This document shows positions 45,577 through 54,858 of a stretch of 64,000 nt of DNA, piece after piece (within the stretch, counting starts at the first letter, position 1; each line of letters begins with the position of its first letter). The position numbers were made by a program, and so were the translations under genes. The stretch is from Polyangia bacterium (GTDB taxonomy: Bacteria > Myxococcota_A > Polyangia > Nannocystales > Nannocystaceae). The notes beneath the pieces were generated by a model that worked only from the letters and a program-made list of their open reading frames with translations, had not been told where the DNA came from and ran no database searches. The stretch lies in NCBI GenBank assembly GCA_030424595.1, contig JAUHWG010000025.1:62001-126000 (forward strand), written 5' to 3'.

Positions 45577-46658
45577 GCGGAGAGACGAACGCAGCGATCC
45601 GATCGGGCGTCGCCCAGGTCGTCCGCGGCGAGGACCTCAGCCGCGCGGCGATGACCTCGATCGTCCGCGAGATCATGGCCGGCGGCGCGACCCCGGCCCA
45701 GGTCGGCGGTCTCTTGGTCGGCCTCGCGGCGAAGGGCGAGACCCTGGAGGAGATCGTCGGCGCCGCCGCGGCGATGCGCGAGGCTGTGATCCCGATCCCG
45801 ACCTCCCGCACGCCGCTGGTCGACACCTGCGGCACCGGCGGCTCGGGGATCGCCAGGCGCAACGTCTCGACCGCGACGGCGCTGGTGCTCGCGGCCTGCG
45901 GCGTCGGCACGGCCAAGCATGGCAACCGCGGGATCTCGAGCAAGTGTGGCAGCGCCGACGTGCTCGCGGCCCTCGGCGTCGACATCACGGCGCCGCCCGA
46001 GCGGGTCGCCGCCTGTATCGACGAGGTCGGGGTCGGCTTCCTCTTCGCGCCCTCGCTGCACCCGGCGATGCGCCACGCCGCCGGTCCTCGGCGCGAGCTC
46101 GGGATCCGGACGATCTTCAACCTGCTCGGCCCCCTGACCAACCCCGCCGGGGTCCGGCGTCAGGTGGTCGGCGTCTACGATCCGCGCCGCTGCGCCGATC
46201 TGGCGGGGGCCCTCGGCGCGCTCGGGAGCGAGCGGGTCTTCGTCGTCCACGGCCTGCGCCGCGGCGCCGAGCCGACCGCCGCCGCCGCGGCCGGGATCGA
46301 CGACCTCAGCACCGAGGGTCCGAGCCTGGTCGCCGAGTACCGCGACGGCGAGGTCCAGGGCCACGTGCTCCGGCCCGCGGACGCAGGCCTGAGCGAGCAC
46401 CCCTGGGCGGAGCTCGCAGGAGAGGACGCGACTGGCAACGCGGCGGCCCTGCGCCGGCTCCTCGAGGGTGAGCGAGGGGCCTACCGGACGGCGGTCCAGC
46501 TGAGCGGCGCGCTCGCCCTCCTGGTCGCCGGTGAGGGCTCGCTCGCGCGGCTCCCCGAGAAGGCGGCCGAGATCGCCTCGGCGATCGACAGCGGCGCCGC
46601 CATGGCGGTCCTGGAGCGCCTCGTCGCCTGCAGCCGTGGTACACCGCAGACGTCATGA
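45573..46658 (+). CDS. trpD: Anthranilate phosphoribosyltransferase
   Basis: A 361-aa class IV glycosyltransferase-fold enzyme. Its markers are DTCGTGGSGIARRNVSTA (PRPP loop), KHGNRGISSKCGSADVLAALG, FNLLGPLTNPA and the C-terminal GLRRGAEPTAAA. It transfers phosphoribose from PRPP to anthranilate. The ATG at 45573 is the third copy of the duplicated start; the conserved domain begins soon after. It overlaps trpC by ATGA (46655). Confidence 0.97.
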   Translation: MSGETNAAIRSGVAQVVRGEDLSRAAMTSIVREIMAGGATPAQVGGLLVGLAAKGETLEEIVGAAAAMREAVIPIPTSRTPLVDTCGTGGSGIARRNVSTATALVLAACGVGTAKHGNRGISSKCGSADVLAALGVDITAPPERVAACIDEVGVGFLFAPSLHPAMRHAAGPRRELGIRTIFNLLGPLTNPAGVRRQVVGVYDPRRCADLAGALGALGSERVFVVHGLRRGAEPTAAAAAGIDDLSTEGPSLVAEYRDGEVQGHVLRPADAGLSEHPWAELAGEDATGNAAALRRLLEGERGAYRTAVQLSGALALLVAGEGSLARLPEKAAEIASAIDSGAAMAVLERLVACSRGTPQTS

Positions 46659-47455
46659 GTGGCACGTATCTCGACAAGATCCTCGCGGCCAAGCGGGCGG
46701 AGCTCTCGGGGGCGCGCGCCGGCCGATCGGCGGCGCTCAGCGACAAAGAGCTCGCCGAGCTCGGCGCCCGTCTGCCGCCTGCCCGTGACCTGATAGGCGC
46801 GCTCCGTGATCACCGTCCGGGGCCGGCGGTCATCGCTGAGTTCAAGCGCGCTTCGCCGAGCGCCGGGGCGCTGCGCGAAGACGCCGATCCGCGGACGATC
46901 GCCACCGCCTACGCCGAAGCGGGCGCGACCGCGATGTCGGTGCTCTGCGACCGTCACTTCCAGGGATCGCTGGAGGACCTCCGTGAGGTCCGGCAGACCG
47001 TCACCCTGCCGCTCCTGTGCAAGGACTTCATCCTCGAGCGCTGGCAGATCGTCGAGGCCAAGCGGACCGGCGCCGACGCGGTGCTGCTGATCGTCGCCGC
47101 CCTCGAGGCGCCGCTTCTGCGCCAGCTCATCAGCTTCGCCCACGACCTCGGCATGCAGGTGCTCTGCGAGACCCACGACGCCCACGAGGTCGATCGGGCG
47201 ATGGCCGCCGGAGCCCGGCTCATCGGCGTCAACGCCCGCGACCTGCGGACCTTTGAGATCGATCTCCAGCTCTGCGTCGATCTCCGCTCGCTCGTCCCCG
47301 CCGGCTTCACCTACGTCGCCGAGAGCGGCGTCAGCTCGGTCGAGGACGCGAAGAAGCTCGCCGAGGCCGGCGTCGACGCGATCCTGGTCGGCTCCTACCT
47401 GATGAAGGCGGAGAGCCCCGGCGACAAGCTCCGCGAGCTCGTCGATTCGTTCTAG
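46655..47455 (+). CDS. trpC: Indole-3-glycerol-phosphate synthase
   Basis: A 266-aa TIM barrel with YLDKILAAKRAEL at the N-terminus, VIAEFKRASPSAGALRED (catalytic Lys), CKDFILERWQIVEAKRTGADAVLLI, IGVNARDLRTFEID (NxRxL) and SGVSSVEDAKKLAEAG, DAILVGSYLMKAESPG. It makes indole-3-glycerol phosphate. It overlaps trpD by ATGA. trpF should follow in most operons of this kind, but here a leftward two-gene module intervenes, with only 22 bp between stops. Confidence 0.97.
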   Translation: MSGTYLDKILAAKRAELSGARAGRSAALSDKELAELGARLPPARDLIGALRDHRPGPAVIAEFKRASPSAGALREDADPRTIATAYAEAGATAMSVLCDRHFQGSLEDLREVRQTVTLPLLCKDFILERWQIVEAKRTGADAVLLIVAALEAPLLRQLISFAHDLGMQVLCETHDAHEVDRAMAAGARLIGVNARDLRTFEIDLQLCVDLRSLVPAGFTYVAESGVSSVEDAKKLAEAGVDAILVGSYLMKAESPGDKLRELVDSF

Positions 47456-47457
47456 CG

Positions 47458-47473
47458 GAGCCCGCGAGGGCTC
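47458..47473. terminator. Short hairpin between convergent trpC and effector gene
   Basis: GAGCCC-GCGA-GGGCTC is a perfect 6-bp GC-rich stem with a 4-nt loop, filling most of the 22-bp gap between the two stops. It may terminate both transcripts; a T-run is lacking. Confidence 0.4.
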
Positions 47474-47477
47474 GATC

Positions 47478-48116
47478 TCAGGAGCGAATCGGATCGGAGA
47501 GATGTTCGCGGGGAGACGGGAGTGCCGCCCCGAGCGCATCGGCGCGGTACTTTGCGCCCGATCGAAGATGGGCGATAGGCAAGTGTGTTCGCCTGTCCGG
47601 GATGAAATCGTAGCCTCGCCCCGGTCGCGTCGGCTGCTTCTGGACTATGCCCTTGTTCGAGAGGATGAGCCCGCGATACTCGATCGTGGGCACCACGGTC
47701 GGCCGGAGGTGGAGCAGGGTTACGTTGATGATCTGCTCCGCGAGGAGCATGCCCCCGTGGATCTGGTGAACCGCGCCCCTTGGGTTGCCCGACTTCAGCT
47801 CGCAGAGCAGGACGACGAGCCGCGAGTCGGGGCTCTGAGGCGAGAAGAGGATATAGTCGCAGAGCTTCGTGCTCTTCGGCACTTTCGTACAGAAGAGCGG
47901 GAACAGGAGCTGATTCAGGGAGGCGATGCTCGAACCCTGGTCGTCCGTCGCGAAGGCTGGGCAGGTCGGCCTGATGATCAAGCCTTTGCCCAGGCCGGTG
48001 ATACATGTCTGTCCCGAAGTGCTGCCGGGGTCGTCCTCGACGAGCGAACTGTCGCAACACTTCTGCTCCTGGCTGATCAGCAGCGAGAGCTGCTGGATGA
48101 GGGTCGTCGGGCTCAT
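47478..48116 (-). CDS. Putative PD-(D/E)XK-type nuclease, partner of the ATPase
   Basis: A 212-aa protein I do not recognise as a named family. The central part reads CDYILFSPQSPD (Asp87) then LLCELKSGNPRGAVHQIHGG (Glu106-x-Lys108, Gln118). An Asp, then ExK and a Gln on the following helix is the layout of the PD-(D/E)XK nuclease core. Cysteine pairs near residues 20-21 and the N-terminal helix may be involved in interaction. The ATG overlaps the stop of the ATPase gene (ATGA), so the two are translationally coupled. It is probably the effector of a two-gene defence-like system. The motif reading is inference and a fold prediction would test it. Confidence 0.6.
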   Translation of the reverse strand: MSPTTLIQQLSLLISQEQKCCDSSLVEDDPGSTSGQTCITGLGKGLIIRPTCPAFATDDQGSSIASLNQLLFPLFCTKVPKSTKLCDYILFSPQSPDSRLVVLLCELKSGNPRGAVHQIHGGMLLAEQIINVTLLHLRPTVVPTIEYRGLILSNKGIVQKQPTRPGRGYDFIPDRRTHLPIAHLRSGAKYRADALGAALPSPREHLSDPIRS

Positions 48117-49516
48117 TCGCCGTCGAGGAAGAGGCGCGAGTAGATCATCTGCGCGTCTTGGTTGAGCCTGTGGATCTCTCGATCGATCGTCTCGACCTCA
48201 AAGCCGGTCTCGCTGACCTCAAGCTGCTCGCAGAGGCCATCCCGCCCGAACAGATAGACGCCGAGCTGCTCTGGGCGGAGCGTCATCTCCGGCTCGATGC
48301 TCAGCTCGTCAGCGACTCGTCGTGCCTCCTCGCTGTCCTGCGAGAGCATGATCAGGTTGTTCAGCTCCCGGATCAGGTAGTCGCTGTGGGTGCTGATGAT
48401 CAGCTTGATCCCCCGCTGGACCAGCTTGGCCAAGATCCTCGCTACCTTTCGCTGGTTGTCCGGGTGGAGGTTCAGCTCCGGCTCGTCGATGATCAGGCGG
48501 TCGTCTTCCTCTGCGCGGTGGCGTAGGTAGAAGACGAGGCTCGCGAGCGACTTAACTACGGAGGCGGTCTGTTGGATGCGGAGCTTCGCACCAGACGCGC
48601 CTGCAGGACTGAACTCGAGGACGTTGTGCTCGCTGACGCTGACGCGGCCGCCGAGGATGGTCGACTCGAGCTCATCGGCGAGATCGGCGAGGGTCGACTC
48701 TTTTCCAGCGGTGGACTCTAGTCTAGTCGCCGCGTAGAGCGCGTCCTTGATCGCCGTAGGGTAGCGATCGACCCGTCGAGTGACCTCATCCATCACCTGA
48801 GCTCCGTCGCCCTGTTCGACGAGGCTGCGGAGTTCATCGGTCAGCATCGTTCGTTGCGATGCTAGCTCCTTCGAGAAGGTGTTGATCGCCAAGCGCTCGA
48901 CTGGAAAGATCTCGCTTCGGCGGCTCTCCCGGATGAGTCCGTGGATGTGCCCTAGCAGTCCCCGTGTGATCCAACGGCGGAGATTGTCCGCGTCATCTGT
49001 CCAGGATAGTTGTGTCGTCTCAGATCCACGCAGAAGTGTGCCTTCTTCCATGAGAAATGCCTCAAGGAACACTTTCTGATAAGAGAAGTTCAAGATCGGT
49101 AAGAATGTTCCTTGTAGACGCGGGCTGAACGACGACATCCGGACTCCATGGCTGGAGTCTCTCAGCCGGTGGACATCCTGTTGGAGCTTCACTAGGGTCT
49201 TCGCGAAGTCTTCCTTCGGGGCGCCGAACTCCCCAGCGAGTGAGCGGGCGCACTGTTCTCCGAAATTTCGGAGGAAGTCCGGGTGCTCCAGGACGGGGGC
49301 CAGGCTGTGTTCGTCCTGCGGTCGCGCCAGAAGATCGTCGACCAACTCGGCAACACCTGGGAGCGTGTCGCGAAGCTGGAACTTGTCGAGCGCGTAGACA
49401 GCCCAGGCGAGATACGTCTTCCCGGTGTTGTTCGGGCCTGTGAGGACGATCAGGTCCTTCGAGAGGTCCACCTCTGCCTCGCGGATCGGCCCGAGGTTTT
49501 CAACGCAGAAGAACAT
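48113..49516 (-). CDS. OLD/ABC-type AAA ATPase of putative defence module
   Basis: A 467-aa ATPase. Walker A is GPNNTGKT (27-34) directly after a short N-terminal strand (FCVENLGPIREAEVDLS); Walker B and the catalytic Glu are LIIDEPELNLHP (Asp344, Glu345), and the switch His is in STHSDYLIRELNNLIML. This is the OLD/RecF-like arrangement found in OLD, PtuA, AriA and similar defence ATPases. No TOPRIM domain follows, in contrast to OLD nucleases, and the nuclease-like partner is separate. The start at 49516 (MFFCVENLG) is preferred to the upstream frame. GC is lower than the trp flanks (28 of 60 at 49021-49080). Confidence 0.85.
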   Translation of the reverse strand: MFFCVENLGPIREAEVDLSKDLIVLTGPNNTGKTYLAWAVYALDKFQLRDTLPGVAELVDDLLARPQDEHSLAPVLEHPDFLRNFGEQCARSLAGEFGAPKEDFAKTLVKLQQDVHRLRDSSHGVRMSSFSPRLQGTFLPILNFSYQKVFLEAFLMEEGTLLRGSETTQLSWTDDADNLRRWITRGLLGHIHGLIRESRRSEIFPVERLAINTFSKELASQRTMLTDELRSLVEQGDGAQVMDEVTRRVDRYPTAIKDALYAATRLESTAGKESTLADLADELESTILGGRVSVSEHNVLEFSPAGASGAKLRIQQTASVVKSLASLVFYLRHRAEEDDRLIIDEPELNLHPDNQRKVARILAKLVQRGIKLIISTHSDYLIRELNNLIMLSQDSEEARRVADELSIEPEMTLRPEQLGVYLFGRDGLCEQLEVSETGFEVETIDREIHRLNQDAQMIYSRLFLDGE

Positions 49517-49665
49517 GCGTCGGTGAGTACGCCTGAGACATCGCGGTTGCGTCAAGAAAAGTGCGCGCGGCTTCGCTCGCCGAGGGTCACGATCGGCGTT
49601 TGCTCGGGCGGAGCAGCCTTGGCCGAATAGCGTGGGAAGGGCGCACTGTGTCATGATCGCCGCCG

Positions 49666-50322
49666 ATGGTCCTCCTCCCTCCCCGCCACCCTGCGCTCAA
49701 GGTCTGCGGCGTCACGCGGGCGGAGGACGTCGACCTCTGCGCGGCCCTCGGCGTCGACGCGATCGGCCTCAACCTTTGGTCGGGATCGCGGCGGCATCTC
49801 TCCTTGGAGAACGCCGAGGCGCTGGTGCGCGGCTGGCCTGCCGAGGGCCCCGAGAAGATCGGCGTGTTCGTCGATCTTCCGGCGAAGGAGGTGCGCAGCC
49901 TCGCGGGGCGCCTGGAGCTCGACATGATCCAGCCCCACGGGGAGCGGCCGATCGAGGACTACGCGGGGCTCGGGATCCCCTACATTTGGGTGATCCGCGG
50001 GACGCCGGAGCTAGGCTCGCTGCGGGTGCCGGATCCGCCGCCGGCGCGGATCCTCCTCGACGCCGCGGTCGCCGGCTTCGGCGGGGCAGGGGTGACGACT
50101 GACTGGGTCTGGGCCCGGGCGGCGCGGGAGCAGCTCGCGCCCCATGAGGTCTGGCTCGCGGGGGGGATCACGACCGCAAACGCAGCTGCCGCGCTCGCGG
50201 CGGTCGGCCCTGCGGGGCTCGATGTCGCGAGCGGATCGGAGCGCGAGGGCGCGCGTCGTGGCGAGAAGGACCGCGACAAGATCGCCGCCCTGGTCGACAT
50301 CTGTCGCCGCGTGGGGCTCTAA
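49666..50322 (+). CDS. trpF: Phosphoribosylanthranilate isomerase
   Basis: A 218-aa TIM-barrel enzyme: ALKVCGVTRAEDVDLCAALGVDAIGLNLW (catalytic Cys in the VCG strand, a VCG variant of KICG), SRRHLSLENAEAL, GVFVDLPAKEV, LDMIQPHGE and VWLAGGITTANAAAALA and LDVASGSE. It converts PRA to CdRP. As the first gene after the acquired module it must have a separate promoter or rely on the divergent gap (49517-49665). It is followed 8 bp later by trpB. Confidence 0.95.
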   Translation: MVLLPPRHPALKVCGVTRAEDVDLCAALGVDAIGLNLWSGSRRHLSLENAEALVRGWPAEGPEKIGVFVDLPAKEVRSLAGRLELDMIQPHGERPIEDYAGLGIPYIWVIRGTPELGSLRVPDPPPARILLDAAVAGFGGAGVTTDWVWARAAREQLAPHEVWLAGGITTANAAAALAAVGPAGLDVASGSEREGARRGEKDRDKIAALVDICRRVGL

Positions 50323-50330
50323 TAGCGACG

Positions 50331-51577
<1,247 letters not shown>

Positions 51578-51581
<4 letters not shown>

Positions 51582-52399
51582 ATTCTTCCACCGAGAGCGC
51601 TCCTCTGGACGCAGGCGCGACGCGGATCGGCCAGCGCTTCAAGGCCTGCCGAGACGAGGGACGGGCGGCGCTCGTCGGCTACCTCACCGCCTTCGATCCC
51701 GACCGCGAGGGGTCGCTCGCCCGGATCTTCGCCGCCTGCGAGGCCGGCCTCGACGTGCTCGAGCTCGGCGTGCCCTTCTCGGATCCGGCCGCCGATGGGC
51801 CGACGATCCAGGAGGCGATGGGACGGGCGCTCGCCGCAGGGGCGACGCTCGAGGGCAGCCTCGAGATCGCGGCGGCGGTGCGCGAGCGCTTCGATCTGCC
51901 CGTCGTCCTCTTCGGCTACGCAAACCCGCTCCTCCGCCGCGAACCCGCGGATCTGTGTCAGTCGCTGGTCGCGGCCGGCGTCGACGGCCTCCTGGTCGTC
52001 GACCTGCCGCCCGAGCACTGCGGGATCCTGCGGGATCCTGCGCGCGCCGCCGGCCTCGACTGGATCGGCCTGTGCGCGCCGACGAGCACCGAGGCGCGGA
52101 TAGGGCGGGTCCTGGAGGTGACGACCGGCTTTGTCTACGCGGTCAGCCTGACCGGCGTCACCGGGACCAAGCTCGACGTCACGGACCCTGGGCTCCACGC
52201 TCAGCTCGCTGCGCTCCGCGAGCGCGCCGGGATCCCCGTGGCCGTCGGCTTCGGCGTACGCGACGCTCAGCAGGTGCACGCGCTCGCCGGCCACGCGGAC
52301 GGCGTCATCGTCGGCTCGGCGTTGGTCGAGGCGGGGAAGGCCGGACCCGAGGCGCTCGCCGCCAAGATCCGGGAGCTCGCCGCGGGCCTCGCTCGCTGA
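51578..52399 (+). CDS. trpA: Tryptophan synthase alpha chain
   Basis: A 273-aa TIM barrel: ALVGYLTAFDPD at the first strand, LDVLELGVPFSDPAADGPTIQ (catalytic Glu and Asp), GYANPLLR, GVDGLLVVDLPPEH, IGLCAPTS, VYAVSLTGVTG and GFGVRDAQQVHALAGHADGVIVGSALV. It cleaves indole-glycerol phosphate and passes indole to TrpB. It starts on a GTG inside the trpB stop. It is the last trp gene; a lipoprotein gene follows 33 bp later. Confidence 0.97.
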
Positions 52400-52432
52400 G
52401 ACGCTCCTCGGCTGATATCGTCATGGCCTAGG

Positions 52433-53503
<1,071 letters not shown>

Positions 53504-53509
53504 CAGCCC

Positions 53510-53548
53510 GCGGCAAGAGTCCCGCGCGTTCTCCAGCCCTCGTCGCCC
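53510..53548. repeat. Dispersed 39-bp repeat, copy 2
   Basis: This 39-base block begins 6 bases after the lipoprotein stop and is 37/39 identical to the one at 39177-39215, again right after a lipoprotein gene and in the same relative orientation. Confidence 0.8.
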
Positions 53549-53705
53549 GCCAGCCCCGAGGTGGCGGTGGTGAACGTCGCCTATGCTCGCGCCGCGATCG
53601 TCGGCCTTCGCGGCTTCGGCAGAGCGCAGTGCCGGGGCTCAACCGACCGTCGAGATCGTCGACGCAGGGCCGGGGCGGTCTCCAGAGGACGGAGGGGCGT
53701 GGGCG

Positions 53706-54710
53706 CTAGCGGTGGCGTCGACGCTTGCCGGCGCGAGCGGAGCTGCCGGCGTGAGCGGAGCTGCCGGTCGCGTCCGCGGGACGTTCGGCGACGAGCCAGT
53801 CGACCCGCCAGCGGCCGCCTTGCTCATCGCTCGCGAGACGTCTCGCGAGCCCCGGCAGCGCGGCTCGGAGCGACTCGTCGAGGCGCCACGGCGGGTTGAC
53901 GATGACGAGGCGCGAGCCGACCATCCGCTCCGGCGTGTCCGGATCGGCGGCCTTCGGATCGAGGTCGGCTCTCGTCGACAGCTCGACGCGGAGGATCTTC
54001 GGGATCCCGGCGGCGGCGAGCGAGGCCTCAAAGGCGCGCAGCGGAGCGCTCCGCTTGACCGGATACCAAGCGGCGAGGATCCCCGCGGGGAAGCGGCGGT
54101 GCGCGAGCTGGAGGCCGCGGACGAGGGCGTCGTACTCGTCTGGCCGCTCATAGGGAGGATCGATGAGGACCAGGCCGCGACGCTCCTTCGGCGGCAGGAA
54201 GGCCTTGAGCCCGTTGTAGCCGTCGAGGCGGTGGACGCCGACACGAGGGTCATCGCCGACCTGCCGACGCAGCGCCTGGTGCTCCTCGGGGTGGAGCTCG
54301 CAGAGGGTCATGCGATCGTCCGCCCGCAGCAGCGCTTGGGCGAAGGTGGGTGATCCTGGATAGTGCCGCAGCGACGTCGCCGCGGCGTCGCTCGGCCTAC
54401 CTCGGCCCCGGTCTCGGTCTCCGTCGCCGCCGTCCCGACCACCGTCGTTGAAGCGGGCGATGATCTCGAGGTAGCGGGCGAGCGCCGGTGAGCCTGGGGG
54501 CTCGCCCCAGAGCCGGCGGATCCCGGACTCGTGCTCGCCGGTGCGGCTGGCCGCGTCCGCGGCGAGATCGTAGAGGCCGCGGCCGGCGTGGGTCTCGAGG
54601 TAGGCGAAGGGGGAGTCCTTGCGCCGGAGGTGATCGAGCAGGAGAACGAGGACGAGGTGCTTTAGGACATCGCCGGGGTTCCCCGCATGGAAGGCGTGAC
54701 GGTAGTTCAT
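53706..54710 (-). CDS. rlmJ: 23S rRNA (adenine(2030)-N6)-methyltransferase RlmJ
   Basis: A 334-aa SAM-dependent methyltransferase. MNYRHAFHAGNPGDVLKHLVL at the N-terminus, ETHAGRGLYDL (SAM loop), CELHPEEHQALRRQV, LDGYNGLKAFLPP and LIDPPYERPDEY (DPPY catalytic motif) are all diagnostic. It methylates A2030 of 23S rRNA. It is longer than E. coli RlmJ (280 aa) because of a Gly/Asp/Arg-rich insertion near residues 88-110 (GGRDGGDGDRDRGRGR) and an Ala/Ser tail. It is divergent from the MNIO gene. Confidence 0.95.
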   Translation of the reverse strand: MNYRHAFHAGNPGDVLKHLVLVLLLDHLRRKDSPFAYLETHAGRGLYDLAADAASRTGEHESGIRRLWGEPPGSPALARYLEIIARFNDGGRDGGDGDRDRGRGRPSDAAATSLRHYPGSPTFAQALLRADDRMTLCELHPEEHQALRRQVGDDPRVGVHRLDGYNGLKAFLPPKERRGLVLIDPPYERPDEYDALVRGLQLAHRRFPAGILAAWYPVKRSAPLRAFEASLAAAGIPKILRVELSTRADLDPKAADPDTPERMVGSRLVIVNPPWRLDESLRAALPGLARRLASDEQGGRWRVDWLVAERPADATGSSAHAGSSARAGKRRRHR

Positions 54711-54858
54711 GGGGGCTCCGGAGGCGCCAGCGCGCGACCATAGCGGTCGACACAGGGCCCGGCAACCAGGCGCTCAAGCGCCTCCTCGAGCGCTCCCGAT
54801 ATCGCCGGCGAGGACAGGGTGGCGGCCTGTCCGAGGATCGCCCAGCATTGGCAGGCCC

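Larger units (their letters stand above)
45374..45617 (+). repeat. Tandem duplication of trpG/trpD junction
   Basis: The junction CGACGAGCGAAGGGCAGGGG-ACATGAGCGGAGAGACGA occurs three times with starts (ATG) at 45398, 45487 and 45573, spaced by 89 and 86 bp. Each unit joins the trpG 3' end to the trpD 5' end and carries the same GGGCAGGGG-ac-ATG ribosome site. Both unit lengths are 2 modulo 3, so each ATG is in the next frame and each unit ends in the TGA of an ATGA overlap. Confidence 0.95.

Noticed and set aside
45257..46141. A leftward 294-aa frame over trpG-trpD.
   Set aside because: It is antisense to conserved Trp genes and its apparent repeated segments come from the tandem duplication.
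47456..49665. Transposon or IS origin of the trp insertion.
   Set aside because: I found no transposase, terminal inverted repeat or target duplication at the boundaries; only GC and gene content suggest transfer.
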